The notes under the pieces: model-generated
Told to the model about the DNA's origin: nothing
Seen by the model: only the letters and a program-made list of their open reading frames with translations
The model's database searches: none
Virus record (IMG/VR): IMGVR_UViG_3300015202_000030
Coordinates: 1 to 36,373 of that record
DNA from: a virus
Direction: 5' to 3' (one strand)
DNA length: 36,373 nt
Shown here: piece by piece, positions 6,924 to 15,314 of the stretch
Numbering within the stretch: the stretch's first letter is position 1
Layout: each line of letters starts with the position of its first letter
Program-made: the position numbers and the translations under genes

Positions 6924-8456
6924 GTGCAAGAAAAAATAACAGCACAATACTTACACGCGCTACAAAGCCTCTATCATCGTATTGATGCTAGGGGCATTGT
7001 AGTTGATCGTGGGAGACTTAGAGATGCTTCGGTATATATTGACAACGATATTAATAAACAGTGTGCTATTGTTAGCTCTCATTGGAGCATACCATGTTAT
7101 ATCGGGGCGGCGAATAAGCCAGATGCGGTTCTTGGAAACTCTATTAATCTCAATAGTAGTTCAGGTGCTAATACGCCGCTTCAACATCTAAAAAACATGG
7201 GATTTAAAATTCCCAAAGTCGGGGGTCGAGATGAAGAAGGTAACTATATTAGTAAAGAATCTCTCGCAGAACTCACTCTCCAAAAAATATATGCGACAAA
7301 TCAATTTAACACCCAAGGCGGCGATCCCGCTATTCGAGCACTTCTTCGGATTCGGGAACTTGGGACTTTACGTGCCCGTTACATCAACGCGAATCTCTAT
7401 AGAAAAAATGGACAAGAAATTTTTCTTAGCAATTACAACTGCGCTGGAACAGTCACAGGCAGAAGAGGTTCTAGAAAACATGCTTATGGCTATGGAGGTA
7501 ATGCACAAAACTTTCCTAAACACGGCGAACTTGCTAAAATCTTCCGGCGTTGCTTGGTAGCACGTCCCGGCAAGATATTTCTAATGGTCGATCAAATGCA
7601 AGCCGAAGACTGGCCTACATCAGCACTTGCTAATAACACAGAAGCTCTTGATGATCTACGCAACGGTATTGATAGACATAGAAAACTCGGTTGTCTTATC
7701 TTTGATTTATCTTGGAATCACTATACTGATTCTCAGTGGAAAGACAGTATTGAAAGATTCCTTGGTAAAAAAACGCGTCACGCTAATAATTATGGCATGC
7801 GTGGTAATACTATGTCAGATTCTCTTGCTAAAGAAGGTCATTCACTAACTCCTCTTCAATGTCAACATATTCTCGACAAAGTAAATTTAGTAGATCCTTC
7901 CGTAGATAAAGTATTTCATAAATACATAAAGGATTGCTTATATGCAAATAGAACACTGCAAACCCCATTTGGTCGAGAACGAATCTTCTTTGGACTTCGT
8001 GGGGGAGAAGTCGGAAGCAACAATAAAATATTCAACGAAGCGTATTCTTACATTCCACAGTCTACGATCGCTGATAATAATGGATTTGCTGTCTATAAAC
8101 TTGAATCAGGAGATTACAAAACAAGAGGCAATGTTATACAAGAAGGCCATGACTCTATTATTCAAGAGGTTGACGATTCTGTTGATGCTATCTGGACTGG
8201 CATCCAAAAGACTAAAACTGCATATTGTAGAACAATTCGCTTCCACAATGGAATTGAAGTTCAAGTCCCAACAGAAGGAGAAATTGGATACGATTTCTAC
8301 GGAACCGAAACCTTTAAATCCAACATAACTAAGACTAAAAAACTAGAAGACCTCTCTTACGCGGACGTTCAAGCTTCATACTACAAGCTCCAAGAATATC
8401 GTGAAAAACAGAGAGACATAGATGCCGCCTCGGAAGCTAAATACAAATTGGATTAG
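6924..8456 (+). CDS. Family A DNA polymerase, polymerase domain only
   Basis: A 510-residue replicative polymerase lacking an exonuclease domain (that is encoded separately upstream). Landmarks: TVTGR (176-180) and NAQNFP (193-198) before the palm; motif A D223 in VDQMQAED; O-helix R278, K282, Y290-G291; PQSTIAD (378-384); motif C H409-D410. Two departures stand out. The residue aligned with E. coli Pol I F762 is H286, and motif C reads HDS instead of HDE. Both metal-binding aspartates are kept, so it should be active. Translation starts at GTG 6924 after an AGGA site. The 3' end overlaps the helicase gene by 35 bases. Confidence 0.85.
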   Translation: MQEKITAQYLHALQSLYHRIDARGIVVDRGRLRDASVYIDNDINKQCAIVSSHWSIPCYIGAANKPDAVLGNSINLNSSSGANTPLQHLKNMGFKIPKVGGRDEEGNYISKESLAELTLQKIYATNQFNTQGGDPAIRALLRIRELGTLRARYINANLYRKNGQEIFLSNYNCAGTVTGRRGSRKHAYGYGGNAQNFPKHGELAKIFRRCLVARPGKIFLMVDQMQAEDWPTSALANNTEALDDLRNGIDRHRKLGCLIFDLSWNHYTDSQWKDSIERFLGKKTRHANNYGMRGNTMSDSLAKEGHSLTPLQCQHILDKVNLVDPSVDKVFHKYIKDCLYANRTLQTPFGRERIFFGLRGGEVGSNNKIFNEAYSYIPQSTIADNNGFAVYKLESGDYKTRGNVIQEGHDSIIQEVDDSVDAIWTGIQKTKTAYCRTIRFHNGIEVQVPTEGEIGYDFYGTETFKSNITKTKKLEDLSYADVQASYYKLQEYREKQRDIDAASEAKYKLD

Positions 8457-9666
8457 TGCATATGCTACTGCTCTCAGTCCAATCACTGAGGCTCCTGAAG
8501 CATTTGTTATCTGGTCTGCAATTTCAGTTGTTAGTGCTGTACTTAAAAAGAAAGTATGGGTAAATCGTGGAACGTATAAAGTCTATCCGAACCAATATAT
8601 TGTCCTTGTCGGGCCTCCTGGCGTTGGAAAAGGCACAGCAATACATCCGGCTCACTCGTTCATTAAAGAATTCAAACCAAAACTTTCCAATTACCTTTCG
8701 GATCGTATTACCGCACCTAAGATCATTGAGAAACTCGCAAGCGGATTTCAAACACAATCAGTAGTAGCAGGGCACGTTGTTACTTCTACTGAAAGTACAG
8801 CAGTACTTATGGCTACGGAGTTATCTACTTTCCTTGGAAGTTCAGATTGGATGACTTCTTTTCTTTGTGATACTTGGGATAGGAATGAATTTGAATATGA
8901 CACTAAAAATAAAGGCACGAGCCATGTTAAAGATATGTGCGTTTCACTTATTGGTGCTTGCGTACCGGATTTCATACGTAAAATTAACGGAAAGCAAAAC
9001 TCACAAGAAGCGATTAATGGCGGCTTTACAGCACGGACAATGTTCGTCTTTGCTAACGAAAAATCCAAAAAGCTCCCGTGGCCGGTATCTCTTGAAAATA
9101 CTAAAGGAGGAAAAGAATTAATAGTAAATCTTCGCCACGACCTAGAATGTATTGCTTGTCTAGGAGGCGAGTTTTCTTTTAGCCAAGAAGCGTATTTTAA
9201 ATGGGAAGCTTTTTACAAAACTATAAAAGCCGAAGATCACGATTCAGATGTAGTTCGTTATTTTAAATCCCGTCAAGATGTTCATGTAATGAAAGTCGCT
9301 ATGTGTCTAAGCGCGGCTATGAATGATTCTTTGCAGATAGATTTATGGTGTCTTACTACTGCAATCGCACTCGTAGAAGGAGTTCTAGCAACTCTTGACG
9401 TGACTTTTAGAGGGGTTGGAGAATCTTCTCTTAGCGAAGCTACTGCTAAAATTCAAACCTATATTGAAAGAAAAGGTCTTACAACGCGCAAAGAGCTTCT
9501 TCGTGACAATCATCGTCATGCAACTATGGATGATATTGATCGTATTATAAACACACTCTACGCAATTGGAATTATAAACGTATATACAAAAGGCGGACAG
9601 CAATTTTATGAACACACTGCAAGAACTACTAAACCGACCGGAACAAAGCCTACAAATATCCCATGA
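8422..9666 (+). CDS. DUF3987-like P-loop ATPase, probable replicative helicase/primase-helicase
   Basis: 414 residues. Walker A is GPPGVGKGT (64-72), preceded by an N-terminal helical region with EAFVIWSAISVVSAV. This is the arrangement of DUF3987/YfjI-type phage and plasmid helicase-primase ATPase domains. The C-terminus (about 335-400) looks like a winged helix (IERKGLTTRKELL...IDRIINTLYAIGI). No primase motif is present, so priming may come from the host or another protein. It follows the polymerase with an overlap of 35 bases and overlaps the next gene by 59 bases. It is the best candidate for the replication-fork motor. Confidence 0.7.
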   Translation: MPPRKLNTNWISAYATALSPITEAPEAFVIWSAISVVSAVLKKKVWVNRGTYKVYPNQYIVLVGPPGVGKGTAIHPAHSFIKEFKPKLSNYLSDRITAPKIIEKLASGFQTQSVVAGHVVTSTESTAVLMATELSTFLGSSDWMTSFLCDTWDRNEFEYDTKNKGTSHVKDMCVSLIGACVPDFIRKINGKQNSQEAINGGFTARTMFVFANEKSKKLPWPVSLENTKGGKELIVNLRHDLECIACLGGEFSFSQEAYFKWEAFYKTIKAEDHDSDVVRYFKSRQDVHVMKVAMCLSAAMNDSLQIDLWCLTTAIALVEGVLATLDVTFRGVGESSLSEATAKIQTYIERKGLTTRKELLRDNHRHATMDDIDRIINTLYAIGIINVYTKGGQQFYEHTARTTKPTGTKPTNIP

Positions 9667-10174
9667 AAATAACACTATTTTTGTCGTAGCTGGAAAACTT
9701 GGCCTGGAGGCGATTGAAGATAAAATTCTTATTCTTATTGATAAATTCAAATCCGGGTACGAATGTAAAGATTGTAATGAAACAGGAATTTACGCAGCGT
9801 GCCCTTGTTCGATTCGGGGAGAATTTGGAATTAAAGAAAATGGTAAAGCGTGTAGTTTTAAAGACGCTTGTACAAGACAAATTATCGGAAACACTTGTCT
9901 TACTTGCAAAGGAACAGGAACTACTCTCGCGCTTCCTGAAAATGCAAGAGCGATTCCTACGTCGGGAGTCATTGTATCGCTCGGCCCTCTCGCAACAAAA
10001 AGAAAACTTGGAGAGCGTGTACTTTTTGGAGCACATACAGGATATTATCTTCCGTTTAAAGGAACCGCAAAAATTAGATGTATGAGACAAGATGAGCCAT
10101 TGTGTCTTATTCATGCAATAGATAATACCCAAACTTTAGGGGACTTTATTCAAATTGAAGAGTTTCAAACATAA
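9608..10174 (+). CDS. GroES-like co-chaperonin with an inserted DnaJ-like zinc-finger module
   Basis: 188 residues. The first strand of a GroES fold is recognisable at EDKILILIDKFK (37-48). Residues 53-104 hold eight cysteines (53/56, 65/67, 82/88, 97/100), including CKDCNETG and a perfect DnaJ-type CxxCxGxG (CLTCKGTG). The GroES fold then resumes: SGVIVSLGP (119-127, like GEVLAVG), KLGERVLF (133-140, like VKVGDIVIF), and IRCMRQDEPLCLIHA (157-170, like LIMSESDILAIV). The zinc module therefore sits where GroES has its mobile loop, the GroEL contact. T4 Gp31 shows that phages can encode co-chaperonins for capsid folding. Last gene of the rightward arm. Fold match is by pattern; function inferred. 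Confidence 0.65.
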   Translation: MNTLQELLNRPEQSLQISHENNTIFVVAGKLGLEAIEDKILILIDKFKSGYECKDCNETGIYAACPCSIRGEFGIKENGKACSFKDACTRQIIGNTCLTCKGTGTTLALPENARAIPTSGVIVSLGPLATKRKLGERVLFGAHTGYYLPFKGTAKIRCMRQDEPLCLIHAIDNTQTLGDFIQIEEFQT

Positions 10175-10196
10175 CAAGCACTAATAAACAAACAAA

Positions 10197-10232
10197 TAGG
10201 GAAGCCCTTGATTGGGCTTCCCTATATTTTTG
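10197..10232. terminator. Bidirectional terminator between the convergent arms
   Basis: A perfect 11-bp stem, TAGGGAAGCCC (10197-10207) and GGGCTTCCCTA (10214-10224), with a 6-base loop. Rightward it is followed by TATTTTTGTCTTTTT. On the minus strand it is followed by a stretch rich in T (complement of AAACAAACAAATAG). It ends both the replication arm and the fibre genes. Confidence 0.85.
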
Positions 10233-10253
10233 TCTTTTTACATTTCAACTAGC

Positions 10254-11357
10254 CTAATAACTAGGATACCACTTTGTCCCGTCATAGCACAATTGCAGTT
10301 GCTTGCTTACTACGGCAACAGACGCAAGCGCAATATTGCCCGCTGTCGTTGTAGTAAAAACTCCGTCGGGAATAATATTAATACATCCAGTATAACTTGC
10401 GTATGGGATAGTAATAGTTGCTATTGCTATCGTTCCGGTCACATGAAATAAACCATTAGTGGGAGCAATAGTCGTAGCTGAGGCAATTGCCGTTTGTGTA
10501 GTTGTAGCCAATAGCGGAGTTGTAATACCTGCTCCGCCAATAGTCAACGCTATTGACGCACTATTGAATAGGCCAAAAGTCACATTATTTGTAGGATTAT
10601 TAGGGCTATATCGTACAAACGACATAACCATTGAATCGTATGCATTGCTTGACTGCCCAAAAATTATCTGGCAATACGATGAGTTGGCATTGGGGCAATA
10701 AAACGTTGCTGGAGTTGATCTGGTTTGCAAAACTTCGTTATCTATTACGTTCAAAGTGCCATTAGTAACTGTAGTTACAGTAGACGAGTTGACTGTTTGA
10801 TTGCCAGTAAATGAATTAGTTCCTAGTGTTGCGCCTCCACCGATCAAAGAAAATGTTGAACCGTTGCTAATGCGAAGTGCGTTGTTCGTTACATTATAAT
10901 AAGCCGCCCCAATAGTACTTGTATTAGTAAGTTCCACGTCCGCATAACCATAAGCGCCGCTAATGCCAGAAAACCGAGGAACAGTAACAAGTGCGCTCAA
11001 AGTAGCACTCATATTAGCAACATTAACAGGGCTCAAAAATTGACTACACGGCCCGCTTGTATTAGAACACAACGTCCACAAATACTGAGAGCCAATTGGA
11101 GTAATAGTATTAGTATTATTAAGAATAACACTAACATTACCAATACCACTCTGCGTTGCGGTAGAGAGCGGGGTTCCATTGTAAAACGGCGTTCCGTTAG
11201 AAGGACTATACAGCGCTACACTCCAACGCATGCCAGTCCAAACTTGAGCATCTGAATCTGTAATAGTAGCAGTTACAGAAAGTGTCTGGGCATAGCTCGT
11301 GCCGAAGCATAGGGCTAGTGCAAAGGTAAAAATTAACAACTTACAAATCTTCAACAC
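10254..11357 (-). CDS. Secreted fibre-like protein with Sec signal peptide
   Basis: 367 residues. The N-terminus is a classic signal peptide: basic start, hydrophobic FTFALALCF, then TSYAQ with cleavage near residue 23. The mature part opens with an Ig-like or carboxypeptidase-regulatory-like pattern (VTATITDSDAQVWTGM) related to that of the gene at 15039-15314. Then comes a long Ser/Thr/Asn-rich, beta-rich region with repeated short strands as in phage fibres and adhesins. The C-terminus has LCYDGTKWYPSY. Position in the fibre cluster suggests a virion adhesin, but phage fibres do not normally carry signal peptides, so export to the envelope is the simplest reading. Last gene before the terminator. 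Confidence 0.6.
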   Translation of the reverse strand: MLKICKLLIFTFALALCFGTSYAQTLSVTATITDSDAQVWTGMRWSVALYSPSNGTPFYNGTPLSTATQSGIGNVSVILNNTNTITPIGSQYLWTLCSNTSGPCSQFLSPVNVANMSATLSALVTVPRFSGISGAYGYADVELTNTSTIGAAYYNVTNNALRISNGSTFSLIGGGATLGTNSFTGNQTVNSSTVTTVTNGTLNVIDNEVLQTRSTPATFYCPNANSSYCQIIFGQSSNAYDSMVMSFVRYSPNNPTNNVTFGLFNSASIALTIGGAGITTPLLATTTQTAIASATTIAPTNGLFHVTGTIAIATITIPYASYTGCINIIPDGVFTTTTAGNIALASVAVVSKQLQLCYDGTKWYPSY

Positions 11358-11367
11358 AAGTAGCTCC

Positions 11368-11874
11368 TTATTTTGTTGGTGCGGTGGGGTTACAAATTAA
11401 ATAAAAATATTCCTTATTATCGCTAGCAGTTGTATAACCGAATCTACAATTACTAAACAAACCGTCAGGTAAATTCATTGTAAGAACTGCGCCGACAGCC
11501 GGAATAGTAACTGGCGCGATGAAAGCTGGTATTGTAACAGCTTTTAAAATACCTGGAGCAGCAGCAAAAGTATAAAAAATTGTCTGTGTTTTAGTTGTTT
11601 GAAGTACATTAAATTCTTTTACCTTACCGGATGCTGGATCGCCTAATATATTACTATTTACCGTAATCAGTCGTTGACGATCATAACTACTTGGCCCTAT
11701 CCATCCTCCAGTCGCATCTGGAGTAGGAGCAATCCCGTACCTATACATAGCACCAATAGGCATATTAACAATCGTACATCCTTGAGAATCGTCACAAATT
11801 TTTACCCAGCTTTGCGCTGTTCCACTAAGTACGAAGCTAAAAAAGAACAAACAGGGCAAGATTTTTTTAAACAT
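11368..11874 (-). CDS. Secreted protein of unknown function with Sec signal peptide
   Basis: 168 residues with a clear signal peptide: MFKKILP, hydrophobic CLFFFSFVL, and SGTAQ as probable cleavage region near residue 21. The mature protein has cysteine pairs (KICDDSQGC; later NCRFG and LICNP) that could form disulfides after export, and an alternating hydrophobic pattern indicating beta structure. An AGGAG site lies 5-6 bases before the ATG, which makes the start firm. The start lies within the 3' end of the LuxR-type gene. No family is recognised; an envelope or periplasmic role is inferred from the signal peptide. Confidence 0.55.
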   Translation of the reverse strand: MFKKILPCLFFFSFVLSGTAQSWVKICDDSQGCTIVNMPIGAMYRYGIAPTPDATGGWIGPSSYDRQRLITVNSNILGDPASGKVKEFNVLQTTKTQTIFYTFAAAPGILKAVTIPAFIAPVTIPAVGAVLTMNLPDGLFSNCRFGYTTASDNKEYFYLICNPTAPTK

Positions 11875-12104
11875 TCTATCTCCTCTTGAAGTTTAAGTAC
11901 AGCAAAAGCGCTAAGTTCAGCCCGTGTATTTACATCACATTTGTAAAAAATATTACGCATATGATTTGATACAGTGTGTACAGATATAGCTAAAATCACA
12001 GCTATATCTAAATAAGCTTTTCCTTCAGTGACATATTTGTAAACGAGAGCCTCCCGTTTAGTAAGAAGCTCTCCAGGTTTAGGTATAGGTTTTTTTCTAT
12101 ACAT
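11802..12104 (-). CDS. Solo LuxR/GerE-type HTH transcription regulator
   Basis: Starting at ATG 12104 the product has 100 residues. Residues about 13-70 match the LuxR C-terminal HTH closely: LTKRE, then EGKAYLDIAVILAISVHTV with the scaffold and recognition helices, SNHMRNIFYKCDV, and NTRAELSAFAVL. There is no sensor or autoinducer domain, so it is a DNA-binding domain alone, followed by a short helical tail with CPVC. The ATG lies 1 base after the fibre gene's stop and has no Shine-Dalgarno, suggesting reinitiation. The 3' end overlaps the following secreted-protein gene by 73 bases. It may control host envelope genes or late phage genes; targets are unknown. The family call is strong. Confidence 0.8.
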   Translation of the reverse strand: MYRKKPIPKPGELLTKREALVYKYVTEGKAYLDIAVILAISVHTVSNHMRNIFYKCDVNTRAELSAFAVLKLQEEIECLKKSCPVCSFLASYLVEQRKAG

Positions 12105-12105
12105 A

Positions 12106-15042
12106 TTAATAGCAATAAATAGTAGTACTAAATGCAATTGGCCCTGTTGGATTTACACTCCAGTTAGGGGTATTTATAAATACTTGAAGCAAATCCCCTA
12201 CTGCAATAGTTCCAGCGACATTCAACAAACTAGAGTGCTGCCCAGCTGTACTCCAAATAGTAAGGCTCTGAGTAGTCATTGACACTCCATTTTTGTAAAG
12301 AGTAAAGCTAGGTAGATCAGTGCCAATACCAACTGGCGGAGAACCACTAGCAACAATCTCTGTAACATACACAGAAAGACCACTAACAGTACATGCCACC
12401 GGAGATCTAGAACTAACACTATTATCAGTCGTAAGCACTGGTGGATCGCCAAGATAATAGTTTTGATTAGCAACTATAGTTCCAGTCCCAGCAAGCTTAA
12501 ACAAAATTTTAGTTGCGGTAGGGCAATTTATACCATTAGATAAACAAACATTAATACTATTATTTTGAAGAGTACCCCCAATAACATTCCAAGTTTGACT
12601 TACAGTGCTAGATTTTATTTGTTGTATAAAACCACTAGGAGCTTGGGATTCGAGCCAAGTAAGATCAGGAACAATTCTTTGACAAGACGGATTATTAGCT
12701 GGCCCGTCTTGTCCTTGTGCTTGACATTCAACTCTAAAAATTGCTCCGCTTTCAGTGATTCCAAGTCCTTGATGTGGAAATGTATGAAAAACAAAAGCAT
12801 GATTCCAAGCTCCTCCTACTTCTCTAATAGTAGGGGGAACTCCTTGCGCGTATAAAGCTTTAGTCGGGTCATTACTAGCTTGGTATCCGGTAGTAACATC
12901 TCCATCATAATACCAATCCGGAGTCTGATTAGCCCAATAATCTAAACCAACTCCATTTTGGGGAAATTGAGTTGCTAAAACTCCAGAAGGGCCATATCGT
13001 CTAGAATTGCGAACAAAAGGACTTTGCGCAAATTGACGATTATTTGCTACATACATATTTGTATTAGGAGTAGTTTCAACTAAATCCCCAGTTATCCATT
13101 TTGTAGTATCCATTAAAGGATAGGCTAAAATATATCCAGTACTAGGACTAAATGTAATAGGATCTTGTACTTTATACGTCCTAGTAACAGGATAAAAGAA
13201 AATAGAATTAGCCCAAGTTGTTTGTAGCATAATAGAAAAATCAGAAGGGCATCCAGAGCCTCCGGTAAGGAGTTTTAAATCGTAAAATTTATAAGTCCCA
13301 GCCGCTCCTCTAACCCATTGAAAAGTAGGAAGTAGAGAACAAGTACTAGAACCCCCAAAAGTATAAGTAGGTGGAGGAAAAAACCAAAGATAAGAATTTG
13401 CAGATCCTGTGTTTTGGTAATTATTAGTAGTCATACTAACAGCTGTAACTACCCCAGCTACAATAGTAGGTGTAGCAGTTCCAGCAAGAATTGGAGTAGT
13501 TGTATTATACAAATTCATCTTTAATTCTGTTTGAGCTGCGGACGAGTTTGTATATACAATTAACTTACTGCCCGAAGAACTATACCCGACAATAGGAAAT
13601 GTTACATGAATATCAGAATATTGAATCTTACTACTAGAAGTAAGTGTTCCTGCAAGAATAGTCGATTTAGTAGAAGAAACACCAAGACCAACTCCGGCGC
13701 CCCAAGTAATAAGTTCTCCAGGATCGTGTGGCCTATGCAGGGATAAAACAAGATGTGTAGAATCAGGCCTAGAAACTACAAGAGCTGATTCCCAGTTATC
13801 GTGCGCTCCCCAAATACTTACTCTACTAGTGCTCGCTATTAAAGAAGACGTATCCCCACTTGTAGTTAAACATTGAGTATAAGTGAGTCCGCCACTACCA
13901 TCTGGATTTGTATTATAAGGATCAATAGCAGTTAGAGTTCCTCCAGGTGCGGTATAATTACCCCAATTAGCTGCGATTACAGTAGCCGGGCAATTTCCGT
14001 CATATTTTTGCAAATCCGCTCCTGCAACTACAGTTGCAATATGCAAAGTAGTTCCCAGCAATCCATCAAGAGACGTTTTAAGAGTACTATTTACATCAAG
14101 CTCTATAAATCTAGAATCTCCTGTATAGTTTAAAATCCCTACAACATCTCCAGTTGGATTTATAGTTCGTGATTTATTAATTAAAAGATTATCAGTACCA
14201 GCTCCATTCAAAGCACTTCCAGAAGTGAGCTGAATTTGAGCGTTTCCGTGAAAATCAGTACCGAGTAAATTTAAAATCCCCGCTTCGGGGTTGTAATCAA
14301 ACCCCATAAAAATACGCTCATACTCATTCCCTTCATGGAACCCTTCTGTGATTCCTCTATTATTTGATGTTAATGATGTATAAACACCGTCTCCAGGGGA
14401 ATTTTGAACTATTTGATAATCGTGAAATCCTCCGCCTTGTATTGGGGAGTTGATATACATATTAGCATAATCATACGCCCAATCTCCACCGCATGAATCT
14501 GTACTAACAAGTTGAAAACTACAAGTACCATTCACATAAAAATCAGTAGTCTTAGCCCCCCAAAAATCATGCAAGCTATAAGGTTTATCGCCAGCATAAT
14601 TATTAGTAAAAGGAACCTGAAATGGATAAATTGGATTGTTTGTTTTATACGGATTTGTATAATTAAGAGCTTGATTTGCAATACCTTGAGTTAAATATGG
14701 AATTGTTTTAGTCGCGCAATCCATATACATAGCTGTCGGACTAACAGCACTATTAGTGCTTGGGTAATACGAAAAAGGACAATTAATTGTCCCAGGATTA
14801 ACAATACCAGAACCGCTTCCAGTACCAATAGGATTCCATGCAGTACCGTTATAAAATTGTATATATTTATTAGTGCTATCATATACAATAGCTCCTTGGT
14901 TCAATGGAATAGCACCTGTCTGTGCTGTGTTATAAACTAGGGGTATAAATAACGCTTTTACATTATTTACAGGCCAAGCTCCAGCCGCAGTGATAAGCGG
15001 TACTATATTAATACTCCCCCCTGTAAGCCCTACATTAATCAC
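12106..15042 (-). CDS. Large tail fibre/spike-type protein
   Basis: 978 residues, the longest protein in the window. The N-terminal part contains NQGAIVYDSTNKYIQFYNGTAWNPIG, a strand-turn pattern common in phage fibre and adhesin proteins. The centre is beta-rich with many aromatic and Ser/Thr residues, and the last 100 residues resemble a C-terminal jelly-roll-like trimerisation domain. It begins at GTG 15042, overlapping the stop of the signal-peptide gene by four bases (GTGA), with no Shine-Dalgarno, so its translation should depend on that gene. It has no signal peptide of its own. Receptor binding is inferred from size, composition and position. Confidence 0.6.
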   Translation of the reverse strand: MINVGLTGGSINIVPLITAAGAWPVNNVKALFIPLVYNTAQTGAIPLNQGAIVYDSTNKYIQFYNGTAWNPIGTGSGSGIVNPGTINCPFSYYPSTNSAVSPTAMYMDCATKTIPYLTQGIANQALNYTNPYKTNNPIYPFQVPFTNNYAGDKPYSLHDFWGAKTTDFYVNGTCSFQLVSTDSCGGDWAYDYANMYINSPIQGGGFHDYQIVQNSPGDGVYTSLTSNNRGITEGFHEGNEYERIFMGFDYNPEAGILNLLGTDFHGNAQIQLTSGSALNGAGTDNLLINKSRTINPTGDVVGILNYTGDSRFIELDVNSTLKTSLDGLLGTTLHIATVVAGADLQKYDGNCPATVIAANWGNYTAPGGTLTAIDPYNTNPDGSGGLTYTQCLTTSGDTSSLIASTSRVSIWGAHDNWESALVVSRPDSTHLVLSLHRPHDPGELITWGAGVGLGVSSTKSTILAGTLTSSSKIQYSDIHVTFPIVGYSSSGSKLIVYTNSSAAQTELKMNLYNTTTPILAGTATPTIVAGVVTAVSMTTNNYQNTGSANSYLWFFPPPTYTFGGSSTCSLLPTFQWVRGAAGTYKFYDLKLLTGGSGCPSDFSIMLQTTWANSIFFYPVTRTYKVQDPITFSPSTGYILAYPLMDTTKWITGDLVETTPNTNMYVANNRQFAQSPFVRNSRRYGPSGVLATQFPQNGVGLDYWANQTPDWYYDGDVTTGYQASNDPTKALYAQGVPPTIREVGGAWNHAFVFHTFPHQGLGITESGAIFRVECQAQGQDGPANNPSCQRIVPDLTWLESQAPSGFIQQIKSSTVSQTWNVIGGTLQNNSINVCLSNGINCPTATKILFKLAGTGTIVANQNYYLGDPPVLTTDNSVSSRSPVACTVSGLSVYVTEIVASGSPPVGIGTDLPSFTLYKNGVSMTTQSLTIWSTAGQHSSLLNVAGTIAVGDLLQVFINTPNWSVNPTGPIAFSTTIYCY

Positions 15043-15314
15043 AGCACATTGTATTGTTGAAGATTTATACTAAAAACACCGGAGCTATCTGCTGTAACAC
15101 CTGTGGGGGTTTTATTAAAAGCTCCGCCACTCCAAGTATACGGGCCTGGAACACCCGGCGATTCTGTAAAAACAGGCTGCACTAAAGCTCCAGCCCATAC
15201 ATATCCACTAGGGTCAATAATAGTACCATTTACTGTTGTAGTGGATTGGGCTACTGCAACACCTGTCCACAGCCCGAGCAACCAAAAAAGAAATTTAAAG
15301 CGCCTGTATAGCAT
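15039..15314 (-). CDS. Short secreted protein, signal peptide plus one beta domain
   Basis: The start is chosen at ATG 15314, 7 bases after AAGGAG; ATGs at 15317 and 15320 precede it and a TTG at 15341 is less likely. About 91 residues: MLYRRFKFLF, hydrophobic WLLGLW, then AVAQ as signal-peptidase site. The mature part starts with TTVNGTIIDPSGYVWAGALV, similar to the start of the mature secreted protein at 10254-11357. The frame stops where the large fibre gene begins, with a GTGA overlap. It may be a genuine small secreted protein, or the N-terminal piece of a split fibre gene. Confidence 0.5.
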   Translation of the reverse strand: MLYRRFKFLFWLLGLWTGVAVAQSTTTVNGTIIDPSGYVWAGALVQPVFTESPGVPGPYTWSGGAFNKTPTGVTADSSGVFSINLQQYNVL

